DNA from: Oscillospiraceae bacterium
GTDB lineage: Bacteria > Bacillota > Clostridia > Oscillospirales > Oscillospiraceae
Direction of reading: 5' to 3'
Length of the DNA stretch: 64,000 nt
Assembly: GCA_021203045.1 (NCBI GenBank)
Contig: JAJQBY010000122.1
Coordinates: forward strand, 47,875 to 111,874
Below are positions 27,110-36,280 of this stretch, one piece after another; the stretch's first letter is position 1, and the number at the start of each line of letters is the position of its first letter. A program made the translations under genes and the position numbers. The notes under the pieces are model-generated. The model was not told the origin of the DNA. It did no database searches and worked only from the letters and a program-made list of their open reading frames with translations.

Positions 27110-27258
27110 ACACGAATCGAAGCGTTTGCGGACGTAACCGCAGAACGCCGGACAAGCTGTCGAAGGGGAAGATCTGCCGGAGGGTCCGCGGACGTATCCG
27201 AGGCCAGAGGAAGGCAACGTCTCTCCGCCTCCGGCTCTTGTCCGGCGCTTTATTTTTC
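27110..27258 (+). ncRNA. Structured 5' leader with terminator, upstream of the MATE gene (unclassified)
   Basis: About 150 nt between promoter and gene. A first hairpin TGCGG/CCGCA (27127-27142) is followed by an 11-bp perfect long-range stem, CGCCGGACAAG (27146-27156) with CTTGTCCGGCG (27237-27247), and then a T-rich run (27248-27257). Inside lie an 8-bp stem GCCGGAGG/CCTCCGGC (27176-27183, 27228-27235) and a CGGA/TCCG hairpin (27189-27200). The two small hairpins share GCGGACGTA. The layout suggests a riboswitch or attenuator; I could not match it to a class. Confidence 0.6.
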
Positions 27259-27272
27259 AGGAGGACCTACCT

Positions 27273-28592
27273 ATGGAGCTATTGACTGACGATATTCGGC
27301 GGCTTTACCGAAAATTCCTGCTGCCCGGCCTGGGCGGGGCCCTGGTGATGACCATATACAGCTTTGTGGATTCCATCGCCGTGGGCCAGGCGGAGGGCCC
27401 TGTGGGGGCGGCGGCCATGGCGGTGATCGGCCCGCTGTTCGGCGTGAGCGTGTTTCTGGCCATCATGTGCGGCGTGGGCGGCTCTGTTCTGATGAGCGAG
27501 GCCAGGGGCCAGGGGGACTGGGACAAGGGAGACACTTACTTTACCTCCTCCGTGCTGCTCATGGGAATACTCACACTGGTCTCCTGGCTGGCTCTGCTCC
27601 TATTCGGAGAGTCCGTCATGGCCTTTTTCGGCGCAGAGGGGGAGGCTCTGACCATGGTGATGAAGTACGCCCGGTGGCTCATCGGCTTCTGGCCGGCCAT
27701 CATCTTCCCCATCTTCCTGGGCGCCTTCATCCGCAATGACGGAGCCCCCGGTCTGGCCACCGGGGCCGTGATCGCCGGCGGCGTGCTGAATATGTTCGGG
27801 GACTGGTTTCTGGTGTTCTTCCTGGGCCTTGGCATCCGGGGCGCGGCCATGGCCACAGTGGCCGGCACGATCATGCAGTCTGCGGTCATGATCTCCTATC
27901 TTTTCCGCAGGTCCTGCCGCCTGCGGCTGCGCCGCCCCCGCAATTCGGGAAAGGCCATGGGACAGATTCTGTCCATCGGCTTCGGAGCCGGAGTGCTGGA
28001 TCTGGGCACCGTGTTCATCGGGGTCGTCACCAACAATCAGCTGATGAAATACGGCGGCGCGGCGGCGCTGGCAGTCTATGGAGTGCTGACCACCGTCACA
28101 TCCCTGTTCCAATCCCTGTTCGGCGGGGTGGGGCAGGCCATCCAGCCTATCGCCTCCACCAACTTTGGCGCAGGGCAGACAGAGCGGATAGGACGGCTGC
28201 TCCGCCTGTCCCTGACCACCGTGCTGGGGATGGGCGCAGCCTTCGTCCTGATCGGGGAGCTGTTTCCTGCCGGACTTACGCGGCTGTTTATGTCTGCCTC
28301 GGAGGAGGTGCTGGCCATCGCGCCGGGGCTGGTGCGGCGGTATTTTCTGGTGTTCCTGCCTCTGGGGGTCACGGTGCTGGCCACCTATTATCTCCAGTCC
28401 ATCCTGCGGTTCCGGATGTCCATGGCCGTATCGGTGTTGCGCAGCTTCGCCCTCAGCGGCCTGATGCTGTGGCTGCTGCCCATGGCCCTGGGAACAAACG
28501 GCGTCATGCTGGCCCTCCCCGTCTCGGAAATCCTGACCGCCACCGTCGCCGCCCTCTGCATCCGCCACAGCGGGGTCCGGTTCGTTGAGTGA
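27273..28592 (+). CDS. MATE-family multidrug/cation exporter
   Basis: 439 residues, about 12 transmembrane helices in two repeated MatE halves. Antiporters of this family expel drugs or metabolites in exchange for Na+ or H+. The start at 27273 has AGGAGG upstream. The N-terminus (LYRKFLLPGLGGALVMTIYS) and LGIRGAAMATV are typical of the clostridial MATE subgroup. It is preceded by a structured leader, so expression is probably controlled by transcription attenuation; the substrate is unknown. Confidence 0.9.
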   Translation: MELLTDDIRRLYRKFLLPGLGGALVMTIYSFVDSIAVGQAEGPVGAAAMAVIGPLFGVSVFLAIMCGVGGSVLMSEARGQGDWDKGDTYFTSSVLLMGILTLVSWLALLLFGESVMAFFGAEGEALTMVMKYARWLIGFWPAIIFPIFLGAFIRNDGAPGLATGAVIAGGVLNMFGDWFLVFFLGLGIRGAAMATVAGTIMQSAVMISYLFRRSCRLRLRRPRNSGKAMGQILSIGFGAGVLDLGTVFIGVVTNNQLMKYGGAAALAVYGVLTTVTSLFQSLFGGVGQAIQPIASTNFGAGQTERIGRLLRLSLTTVLGMGAAFVLIGELFPAGLTRLFMSASEEVLAIAPGLVRRYFLVFLPLGVTVLATYYLQSILRFRMSMAVSVLRSFALSGLMLWLLPMALGTNGVMLALPVSEILTATVAALCIRHSGVRFVE

Positions 28593-28596
28593 AACG

Positions 28597-28633
28597 AAAG
28601 GGACAGCGCCCGCCCGGGGCGCTGTCCCTTTTA
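28597..28633 (+). terminator. Terminator after the MATE gene
   Basis: A 14-bp perfect stem starting AAAGGGACAGCGCC and ending GGCGCTGTCCCTTT, loop of 7 nt, T-run at its end. It begins 5 nt after the stop codon. Confidence 0.9.
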
Positions 28634-28769
28634 TCACGCTGTATGTCAATATTCCTTTTCCGAAAAATCCCGACTGTCAGCGGGAACGTCAGAACAAAGC
28701 TCAGCAGGGAGACGGCCAAAGTAAAGACGCTGCCGCTGCTCCTGATAGAACGCCCGGCTCCGGGCGGAC

Positions 28770-28801
28770 AAAAACCTCCCCCGCCGTTGGGCGGGGGAGG
28801 C
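28770..28801 (-). terminator. Terminator of the glycogen operon
   Basis: CCTCCCCCGCC (28776-28786) pairs perfectly with GGCGGGGGAGG (28791-28801) across a GTTG loop, followed on the minus strand by TTTTTG. It lies 24 nt beyond the beta-helix gene's stop codon. Confidence 0.9.
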
Positions 28802-28824
28802 TGGGATAGGTTATGCGCTGAAAA

Positions 28825-30831
28825 TCACGCAGTGGGGAAATCCTCACCGGGATAGTTCTCGGCCATCCAATCGCCGTAGTCCATAGCTCCGATCACGGAG
28901 TTGATATCGGAGAAGGGAGCGATGTAGGGGCTGGCAGCGGCATAGATGTCGTCGGGGATGCCGCTCTGAGAGGCCATGAAGCTGTCAGCCTGAGCGATCT
29001 CCGCCACATACTCACGATACTCGTCGAAGTGGGGATAGGCGCTCTCGTCCAGGCCTTCGTTCATGCTCTCATCAAAGCCGGCGGGGGTGTCGCCTGCGGC
29101 TTCGTCGGCAGCGGCCTCGGTCTCAGCCTCGGCCTCGGCAGTCTCAGCGGGAGCGATAACGATGTCGCCCTCCCAGGTGCCGCCGGCGGACACGTCCACT
29201 TCCTCGCCGTCCACGGTGACGGTGCCGTTCACGACGCCGCCCTCAGCCACGGTCAGGACGCTGATGTTGGACTCGCCGGTGACGTTCCAGACAGAGGTCT
29301 CGTCCACGGTGACGGTGGAGATGGTGCCGGTGCCGTCGAAGTAGGTCTCGGAATCCAGGATCCAGTAGCAATACTCGTCGGCCATGGCCTCCTCAGACCA
29401 CATGGCGTCCCACTGGTCCTTGTCGATGGTGACGAAGGCGCCGGACCAGGTGGAGTTGACCAGGTTCACGGTGGCGTTGCGCTGATAGTCATAGCTGTCC
29501 ACATCGCCGGAGATGTCGCTGTCGGTGATGGTCAGGTCGGTGCCCTTGCCGGTCATATCATCGGAGGCCAGGGCGTAGCGGCTCATGGAGTCGGAGTTCA
29601 GAGCGGTCAGCAGCAGAACGCCGGTGTAGCTCTCGGCGGTGACGTTGGTCAGGTCGATGTCAGCGCTGGTGGACTTCACCAGGATGTTTGCGCCCTTGAC
29701 CAGCTGGATGTACTCCGCCACGGCGGGGCCGTAATCCACGTCCCAATCGGTCAGGGTGGCGTTCTCGTCCAGCTCGGTGCTGGTGATGATATCGGTGTCC
29801 TCCAGATCAAGGATAGCGGTGTAATCAGAGCTTGCGCCGCTGCCCATCATGTCGGGGGAGTGGAGCTGGAAGTCGTTGCGTCCGGCCTCCACCAGGGAGC
29901 GGCCGTCGCCATAGTTTTCGGTCACCTCATAGTCCTCCGGCAGATAGGCCAGGACGTCCTCGTCCGCAGCCGCGCCGTTGCGCATATGAATTTCGCCGTT
30001 GTTGGAGATGATGGCGCCCACCTCGGCGCTGGTCAGGGTGCTGGCATAGAACCAGTCCACGCAGGAGGTATCGGCATAGGTGCCGTAGCCGCCGTACAGG
30101 GCCGCAGCGGTGGAATCATAGCTGTAGAAGGTGAAGCCGCTCTGGGCGGAGTCGGTGCTCATGGCGGCCCAGCCCTCGGTCTCCACATAGGAGCCGTAAT
30201 AGTAGGTCTGGGACTGGCCCACGGACATGTTGGCCCGGGCATAGCCGGAAATCAGCAGGCCCAGGTTGGAGGGGGGATCGGCGATGTCATCGGTATAGCC
30301 CTCCTCGTCGCCGGTGGCGCCGGTCTGGATGATGCTGGAGTTGATGACCACCATCACGCCGGTGGACTCGCAGTCAACGGTATAGTTGCCGTTGCGGCCG
30401 CCCTTGCCGTTGTTGACGAAGGTGCAGTTTTCGATGATCAGGGTGCCGCTGGTGACGCCGGCAATGTAGCCGCCGGCCGCGTCCTCATCCACATCCTCCG
30501 TCACCTCTTTGGTGATGGTGGAGTTGGAGATGGTGAACGTGCCGCCGGTCACCTGGAAGCCGTTGGTGGTGAAGGAGGTGATGGTCATCTCAATGCCATC
30601 GGCTCCCTCGTCCGTGACCTCGCCGGTGATCTCAACGCCCTCGACCTCGTTTGCGGTGACGCCGTCCTCGGTGATGGTGTAGGCAGTGCCGGTGGCAGCC
30701 GCATCCGCATTCATGGACAGGGCCGTCTCATCAGAGGCCTCCCCGGACGCCTCGCTGGTGGCGAACGCGCCCACACTCAGCAGCAGGCACAGGGCCAGCG
30801 CCAGGGCAAGGATTTTGCTCAGTTTCTTCAT
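28825..30831 (-). CDS. Secreted right-handed beta-helix (adhesin-like) protein
   Basis: 668 residues from the ATG at 30831 (AAAGGAGA upstream), with a clear signal peptide (MKKLSKILALALALCLLLSV, AFA-T). The body is a repetitive series of short strands rich in Thr, Ser, Asn and Asp with pectate-lyase-like turns (GTFTISNSTITKE, GTLIIENCTFVNN, TDLTITDSDISGD), typical of a parallel beta-helix. No anchor motif is seen. The last 100 residues are acidic and form a separate tail. The gene starts only 11 nt after glgP, so it is the fourth gene of the glycogen operon, an unexpected partner. Ligand unknown. Confidence 0.8.
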   Translation of the reverse strand: MKKLSKILALALALCLLLSVGAFATSEASGEASDETALSMNADAAATGTAYTITEDGVTANEVEGVEITGEVTDEGADGIEMTITSFTTNGFQVTGGTFTISNSTITKEVTEDVDEDAAGGYIAGVTSGTLIIENCTFVNNGKGGRNGNYTVDCESTGVMVVINSSIIQTGATGDEEGYTDDIADPPSNLGLLISGYARANMSVGQSQTYYYGSYVETEGWAAMSTDSAQSGFTFYSYDSTAAALYGGYGTYADTSCVDWFYASTLTSAEVGAIISNNGEIHMRNGAAADEDVLAYLPEDYEVTENYGDGRSLVEAGRNDFQLHSPDMMGSGASSDYTAILDLEDTDIITSTELDENATLTDWDVDYGPAVAEYIQLVKGANILVKSTSADIDLTNVTAESYTGVLLLTALNSDSMSRYALASDDMTGKGTDLTITDSDISGDVDSYDYQRNATVNLVNSTWSGAFVTIDKDQWDAMWSEEAMADEYCYWILDSETYFDGTGTISTVTVDETSVWNVTGESNISVLTVAEGGVVNGTVTVDGEEVDVSAGGTWEGDIVIAPAETAEAEAETEAAADEAAGDTPAGFDESMNEGLDESAYPHFDEYREYVAEIAQADSFMASQSGIPDDIYAAASPYIAPFSDINSVIGAMDYGDWMAENYPGEDFPTA

Positions 30832-30842
30832 GTGTTCTCCTT

Positions 30843-33233
30843 TCATATTTGCCAGATATTTCCGGCATATTCTTGAATCGCGCGGTCGGCGGCAAAGGAG
30901 CCGGATTCCGCGATATTCACAAGGGATACCCGGGCGGCTGCCCGGGGGTCGGCCAACAGGCTGTACAGCCTGTCGTGGGCCTGGCGGTAGCTGGGGAAGT
31001 CGGCCAGGAGCATATAGGGGTCGCCGCCATAGAGCAGGCCGGCCACAAGGTCTGAATAGCTTTTCCCGTCCGCGAAGCCGGTGCTGAAGCGATCAAGCAC
31101 CGCCTTCGTCACCGGGTCATTGTCATAATAGTCGTGGGGCCGGTAGCCGGGGCGCAGGGCCTCCACCTCCTCCGCATGCAGGCCGAACAGGAACATATTC
31201 TCATCCCCCAGCAGGCGGTGCATCTCCACATTGGCTCCGTCCAGGGTGCCGATGGTGATGGCTCCGTTCATCATGAGCTTCATATTGCCGGTGCCGCTGG
31301 CCTCCTTGCCGGCGGTGGATATCTGCTCCGAAACCTGGGCCGCGGGCATCAGCTTCTCCGCCATGGACACCCGGTAGTTGGCGGCGAAGAATACCTGGAG
31401 CTTCCCATCACAAACCGGGTCTGCATTTATATCCGCGGACAGGGAATTCAACAGCTCTATGATCCGCTTCGCGGTCACATAGCTCCCAGCGGCCTTGGCC
31501 CCAAAGACAAAGGTGCGGGGCAGGAAGTCCATGTCAGGGTCGTCATGGAGCCGCTGCTGAAGACTGGTGATGAGCATGGCCGCCAAAAGCTGCCGCTTAT
31601 ATTCATGCAGGCGCTTGACCTGCACATCCAGCACCGCGCCGGGGTCGGGCGACACTCCCTGCTGCCTTTCGAGCCAGCGGGAGAAGGACTGCTTGTTCTG
31701 ATATTTTATCTCGTTCAGCCGGTCAAGGACGGCGGTGTCGTTTTCATACTTATGGAGCATGCGCAGCTCCTCGGGGTTTGTGATGAACCCGGGACCGATC
31801 AGCTCCCGCACAAGGCCGGCCAGGGCCGGATTTATCTGATCCAGCCAGCGCCGGTGGTCGATGCCGTCGGTGACGAAGGTATACCGCTCAGGCCGGAGGC
31901 TGCACACGTCTGCGAACAGGCGGCTGGTCAGTATCTGTCCATGAAGCGTGGACACGCCGTTTATCTTGAAGCACACGGCCTGGCAGAGGTTCGCCATATG
32001 CACCTGTCCACCGGACAGAATCAGGCACCGCTCCACCCGGGCCTCGTCCCCGGCGAATTTCTCCCGGAGATAGGCGCTCCAGCGCAGATTCAGCTCCCGA
32101 ATCACCTGCCATACCCGGGGCAGAAGGGACTGCACCAGGCCCTGAGGCCACTTTTCCAGCGCCTCGGACATGACGGTGTGGTTCGTATAGGCCACGCTGC
32201 CCTCCACGGCAGTCAGAGCCTCGTCCCAGCCCAGGCCGTCCCCATCCATGAAAATACGCATCAGCTCCGGGATGATCAGGGCCGGGTGGGTATCGTTTAT
32301 CTGCAAAACGTGGTGCTCCGGGAAGGAGCGCACGTCTCCCCAGGCGGCCCGGTGCTTCTTTACGATATCCTGGGCTGTGGCGGAGACGAAGAAATACTGC
32401 TGCTTCAGGCGCAGCTCCTTACCCTGAAGATGGTCGTCCGCCGGATAGAGCACCTTGGTGATGACCTCCGTCATGGTGCGCTCCTCCATGGCCTGCATAT
32501 ATTGCCCGCCGGAAAAGAGATACATATCCAGCTTCTGGGGGCTTCGGGCCTCCCAGAGCCGCAGGGTGTTCACCCGGTTCCCGCCGTATCCGGCGATCAG
32601 CATATCACGGGGCACGGCCAGCACGCTGGTATACCCGGTCTGCCGGGTATGGCAGGTGCCGGTATAATCCCATTCCTCCTCCACATGGCCGCCGAAGCGC
32701 ACCTCGCAGGTGTCCTCCTCCCGGGGGACCAGCCAGCCCTGGGCGCCCAGACGCCAGTCGTCCGCCTCCTCGGTCTGGCAGCCGTTTTCCATCACCTGGC
32801 GGAAAAGGCCCAGCTCATAGCACAGAGAGTAGCCTGTGGCCGGGATATCCAGGGTAGCCATGCTGTCCATATAGCAGGCAGCCAGACGGCCCAGGCCGCC
32901 GTTTCCAAGGCCCGCGTCCGGTTCCGTCTCGAATATATCGGCAGCGCTGCGGCCCATCTCCTCCAGCGCCTGGGTCAGAGCCTCTCCCAGCCCCAGGTTA
33001 TAGGCATTTTTCATCAGGCTCCGGCCCAGCAGGAACTCCAGGGACAGATAATGGACCTGCCGCTGCTCCCGCTCCGGCTGGGCGGCCAGGGTGCGGCTCA
33101 TGATCTCCCGTATGACCATGGCCGACGCCTGGAAAACCTGGCCGTCCGTGGCCTGCCGGCCTGTAACGCCGAAATGGGCGCATAGCTTATCCTCGATTGC
33201 AGCGTGCAGCTCGCTGCCCGTGATTTCTGCCAT
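30843..33233 (-). CDS. glgP: Glycogen/alpha-glucan phosphorylase
   Basis: 796 residues, near the usual 800. It releases glucose-1-phosphate from glycogen using pyridoxal phosphate. The cofactor site is seen in GTGNMKLMMNGAITIGTLDG (the Lys forms the Schiff base), with LGNGGLGRLAACYMDSMATL and VQVKRLHEYKRQLL also conserved. GCAAGGAGA precedes the ATG at 33233. Third gene of glgC-glgD-glgP, so synthesis and breakdown enzymes are made together. Confidence 0.97.
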   Translation of the reverse strand: MAEITGSELHAAIEDKLCAHFGVTGRQATDGQVFQASAMVIREIMSRTLAAQPEREQRQVHYLSLEFLLGRSLMKNAYNLGLGEALTQALEEMGRSAADIFETEPDAGLGNGGLGRLAACYMDSMATLDIPATGYSLCYELGLFRQVMENGCQTEEADDWRLGAQGWLVPREEDTCEVRFGGHVEEEWDYTGTCHTRQTGYTSVLAVPRDMLIAGYGGNRVNTLRLWEARSPQKLDMYLFSGGQYMQAMEERTMTEVITKVLYPADDHLQGKELRLKQQYFFVSATAQDIVKKHRAAWGDVRSFPEHHVLQINDTHPALIIPELMRIFMDGDGLGWDEALTAVEGSVAYTNHTVMSEALEKWPQGLVQSLLPRVWQVIRELNLRWSAYLREKFAGDEARVERCLILSGGQVHMANLCQAVCFKINGVSTLHGQILTSRLFADVCSLRPERYTFVTDGIDHRRWLDQINPALAGLVRELIGPGFITNPEELRMLHKYENDTAVLDRLNEIKYQNKQSFSRWLERQQGVSPDPGAVLDVQVKRLHEYKRQLLAAMLITSLQQRLHDDPDMDFLPRTFVFGAKAAGSYVTAKRIIELLNSLSADINADPVCDGKLQVFFAANYRVSMAEKLMPAAQVSEQISTAGKEASGTGNMKLMMNGAITIGTLDGANVEMHRLLGDENMFLFGLHAEEVEALRPGYRPHDYYDNDPVTKAVLDRFSTGFADGKSYSDLVAGLLYGGDPYMLLADFPSYRQAHDRLYSLLADPRAAARVSLVNIAESGSFAADRAIQEYAGNIWQI

Positions 33234-33263
33234 ATGATATCTCCTTGCTTTGAAAATTCAGTT

Positions 33264-34382
33264 TTATACCGTGTGGCCCTTGGGTATCACACTTGGCAGC
33301 CGGTCGCTGCCTGCCAGGAAGCATCCCTCCGTGACGGTGCAGTCCTTATCTGCGATGACGCTCTTTAGCTGAGCATTCTCCTGCACCACCGTGTCCTGCA
33401 TGATGACGCAGTTTTCAAGTCTGGCCCCGGCAGCCACCCGGACGCCGCGGAAAAGGATGCAGTTTTGAATCTCCCCCTCCACATAGCAGCCGTCCGCCAC
33501 CAGGCAGTTTTTCACCTTGGCCCCGTCGCCGTAATAGGTGCTGGACTCCGCCCGCTCCTTGGTGCGGATGGGGCGGGTCTCCCAGGGGAACAGATCGGCG
33601 CGCACCTCCGGCCGGAGCAGGTCCATGCTGGCCCGGTAATAGTCCCCCACGCAGGTGATGCGGCTGAAATACCCCTCGTGGATATAAACGGCCATTTTGC
33701 CGCCCTGGGACAGGAAGTGGGCCAGGGCGTCCCGGTGGAAGTGGGTGCGGCGGCCGTCAGAGCAGTAGTCCATCAGCTCCAGCAGCAGCTCTTTTTTCAG
33801 GATATAGATCTCCGTAGAGGCCAGCTCCTCTCCTGCGCCGCCATGGGAAAACAGCAGCGTCCCGGCGAAGCCGTCCTCCCCCGGCACCAGCCGGTGATGG
33901 GCGAAGGGGGGATTTTCCCGGGTGCAGACGGCGGTGATGCCGGCCCCGGAGGCGGCGTGGATCTCCAGCGCAGCCGCCAGGTCTACATTCGCCACCCAGT
34001 CTCCGGCAGCCAGGACGATGTCCTCCTGCTGGATATCCCGGATATAGGAGCTGACGGAGCGCAGCGCCTCCATGCAGCCGCCGAAGTGCCCGGAGTGGGA
34101 TTCCGGCAGGCCGAAGGGCGGCAGCAGCCGCAGGCCTCCCCGGCGGCGGGAAAGGTCCCAGTCCTTTCCGCTGGAGAGATGGTCCAGCAGGCTCTGATAA
34201 TCCCGTTCCATGATAACGCCCACATCCCGCACCCCGGCGTTCACCATGGCGGAGAGGGCGAAGTCTATCAGCCTGTATCTGGCCCCATAGGGAATAGAGG
34301 CGCTGTTTCGGTTGGCTACCAGCTCGCCCAGGGCGGGCTCGGAGCCAAGGGTATAGAGGATACCGTGCAGATCGTTTCTCAT
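33264..34382 (-). CDS. glgD: GlgD, regulatory subunit of ADP-glucose pyrophosphorylase
   Basis: 372 residues. GlgD is the GlgC-like partner found in Firmicutes; it usually lacks catalytic residues and tunes the GlgC/GlgD heteromer. Here the usual Gly-rich LAGGxGxRL loop is replaced by [13 protein letters not shown], and the Asp of the GDH loop is in [10 protein letters not shown]. The C-terminal left-handed beta-helix repeats are recognisable ([19 protein letters not shown]). Its ATG overlaps the glgC stop (ATGA), so translation is coupled. Confidence 0.93.
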   Translation of the reverse strand: MRNDLHGILYTLGSEPALGELVANRNSASIPYGARYRLIDFALSAMVNAGVRDVGVIMERDYQSLLDHLSSGKDWDLSRRRGGLRLLPPFGLPESHSGHFGGCMEALRSVSSYIRDIQQEDIVLAAGDWVANVDLAAALEIHAASGAGITAVCTRENPPFAHHRLVPGEDGFAGTLLFSHGGAGEELASTEIYILKKELLLELMDYCSDGRRTHFHRDALAHFLSQGGKMAVYIHEGYFSRITCVGDYYRASMDLLRPEVRADLFPWETRPIRTKERAESSTYYGDGAKVKNCLVADGCYVEGEIQNCILFRGVRVAAGARLENCVIMQDTVVQENAQLKSVIADKDCTVTEGCFLAGSDRLPSVIPKGHTV

Positions 34383-35578
34383 ATCGTCGCCACCAAATCA
34401 TCATAGAGCATGGCGCCCGGCACCACCAGGGCGCCAGGGCCGATGGTGATGTCCGGCCCGCAGGTAGCAACGCCCCAGCGGTCCGAACCGTCCGGCGCGG
34501 TGCCCACATGGGCCCCGGCGCATACCCGGACGTTCTCTCCCAGAATGGCGAAGCGCACCTCCGCGCCCCGCTCTACCACAGCTCCGGGCATCAGGACGCT
34601 GTATTCCACCCGCGCCCCGGGTTCGATGCGCACCTGGCTGGAAAGGACGCTGTTGAATACCGTCCCCTCCACCACGCAGCCCTCCGTCACGATGGAGTGG
34701 CGGATATCGGCCTCCGGCCCCGCCACATGGGGCGGGCGAATGGGGTTCCGGCTCAGGATGGGCCAGGAGGGGTCGTAGATATCCAGGGTGCCGGGGCTGA
34801 GAAGATCCATGTTGGCGTCCCAGAGGCTGGTGATGGTGCCCACGTCCCGCCAGTAGCCGTCAAAGCGGTAGGGCCACAGCTTCTCCCCGGACGCCAGAAG
34901 CTTGGGGATGATGTCCTTGCCGAAGTCCCGGTGGCTGTCCGGGTCGTTCTCATCGTCGATCAGGGCCTGGCGGAGTATCTTCCAGTCGAAGATGTAGATG
35001 CCCATGGAGGCCATATCGCTCTTTGGTTGGGGCGGCTTTTCCTCAAATTCGCTTATGTATCCGTCCGGCCCGATATTCATGATACCGAAGCGGCTGGCCT
35101 CCAACATGCTGACCTGGATCACCGCGATGGTGCAGGCGGCCTCATGCTCCTTGTGCTCCTGGAGCATTTTGGAGTAGTCCATCTTATAGATATGGTCGCC
35201 GGAGAGGATCAGAACATATTCCGGGTCCCGGATGTCGATGAAATCCATGTTCTGATAGATGGCGTTGGCGGTGCCAGAGAACCAGTTTCCCTTCTCCCCC
35301 TCCGTCATATAGGGAGGCAGGATAAATACGCCTCCGTCCTCCATTTCCAGATCCCAGGGCCGCCCTGTGCCCACATAGGCGTTCAGGGACATGGGCCGAT
35401 ACTGGGTCAGCACGCCCACGGTGTCGATGCCGGAGTTTGCGCAGTTGGACAGGGGGAAGTCAATGATGCGGTACTTCCCGCCGAAGGGGATGCCGGGCTT
35501 TGCCATGTTCGCGGTCAGCGCATACAGCCGCGACCCCTGGCCCCCCGCCAGCAGCATGGCGATACATTCCTTTTTCAT
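34379..35578 (-). CDS. glgC: Glucose-1-phosphate adenylyltransferase
   Basis: 399 residues. Makes ADP-glucose for glycogen synthesis. Nucleotide-binding loop [15 protein letters not shown], substrate motifs [20 protein letters not shown] (catalytic Asp) and [10 protein letters not shown] are all intact, followed by a beta-helix domain. GGGAGG lies before the ATG. First gene of the glycogen operon; no glycogen synthase (glgA) or branching enzyme is in the window. Confidence 0.96.
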   Translation of the reverse strand: MKKECIAMLLAGGQGSRLYALTANMAKPGIPFGGKYRIIDFPLSNCANSGIDTVGVLTQYRPMSLNAYVGTGRPWDLEMEDGGVFILPPYMTEGEKGNWFSGTANAIYQNMDFIDIRDPEYVLILSGDHIYKMDYSKMLQEHKEHEAACTIAVIQVSMLEASRFGIMNIGPDGYISEFEEKPPQPKSDMASMGIYIFDWKILRQALIDDENDPDSHRDFGKDIIPKLLASGEKLWPYRFDGYWRDVGTITSLWDANMDLLSPGTLDIYDPSWPILSRNPIRPPHVAGPEADIRHSIVTEGCVVEGTVFNSVLSSQVRIEPGARVEYSVLMPGAVVERGAEVRFAILGENVRVCAGAHVGTAPDGSDRWGVATCGPDITIGPGALVVPGAMLYDDLVATI

Positions 35579-35692
35579 GAAAGCCTCCCTTTTTATTGGG
35601 TCTGTTTGGACGGCGCAGAAATGTCCCCCGCCCAGGCAGGCCTTGATTCTACGGACGGTATGAATATGCTGATATATGCTATATGCCGGTTT

Positions 35693-36280
35693 TTATTTGT
35701 TGTAGGTGTTCATGGCCTTATCCGGGCCATAGCGGATATAGTCCTCCACCGCGCCCGCGGCCCGGGCGCAGGCATCGGAAAAAAGCTCCCAGTCCTGGTT
35801 CCGGGGGACCTCCAGCACCCAGTCGATCTGCTCCTGGCCTCCGGAGGCCGGCGCGCCCACGCCGATGCGGATGCGGGGAAACTCCTGGCTCCCCAGATGG
35901 GCGATAACGCTTTTCAGTCCGTTATGACCTCCGGCGGAGCCCTTCGTCCGGATGCGGAGCTGGCCGCAGGGGAGATGGATATCGTCGCTGACCACCAGCA
36001 CCCGCTCCGGGGGAATTTTATAGAACCGGGCGGCCTGGCCCACGGCCTGGCCGGACTCGTTCATATAGGTCTGGGGCTTCATCAGAAGGACCTGCTCCTC
36101 TCCCATAGGGCAGACGGCAGTCAGAGCCCGGAACCGCAGCCGGGTGACAGACACGTCCTTTTCCTTCGCCAGGGCGTCCGCCGCCATAAAGCCCGCGTTG
36201 TGGCGGGTGGCGGCATATCGGGGGCCGGGGTTTCCCAGAAACACCGCCAGCCACTGCACGCCGCCGTTCCTTCCAAGCAT
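35693..36280 (-). CDS. pth: Peptidyl-tRNA hydrolase
   Basis: 195 residues. Recycles peptidyl-tRNA released by stalled ribosomes. Family motifs: LGNPGPRYAATRHNAGF (catalytic His), KPQTYMNESG, VSDDIHLPCGQLRIR (catalytic Asp) and GSAGGHNGLKSV. The ATG overlaps the stop of prs by one base (TGATG), so the two genes are coupled. Confidence 0.96.
   Translation of the reverse strand: MLGRNGGVQWLAVFLGNPGPRYAATRHNAGFMAADALAKEKDVSVTRLRFRALTAVCPMGEEQVLLMKPQTYMNESGQAVGQAARFYKIPPERVLVVSDDIHLPCGQLRIRTKGSAGGHNGLKSVIAHLGSQEFPRIRIGVGAPASGGQEQIDWVLEVPRNQDWELFSDACARAAGAVEDYIRYGPDKAMNTYNK

Noticed and set aside
27120..27205. Guanidine-II (mini-ykkC) riboswitch
   Set aside because: The two small hairpins contain ACG in their loops, but the loops are longer than the required ACGR tetraloops and the surrounding long-range stem does not fit.
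28640..28770. Small hydrophobic frame between MATE and the glycogen-operon terminator (minus strand, LAVSLLSFVLTFPLTVGIF)
   Set aside because: It could be a membrane-protein remnant, but there is no start codon with a ribosome site and no recognisable family; too short to support.
29029..30876. Long open frame antisense to the beta-helix gene
   Set aside because: Gly/Val/His-rich shadow of a high-GC gene with no ribosome site or recognisable domain; the opposite strand has a signal peptide and normal composition.
31134..33185. Long open frame antisense to glgP
   Set aside because: Shadow frame; glgP on the minus strand is full length with cofactor motifs.
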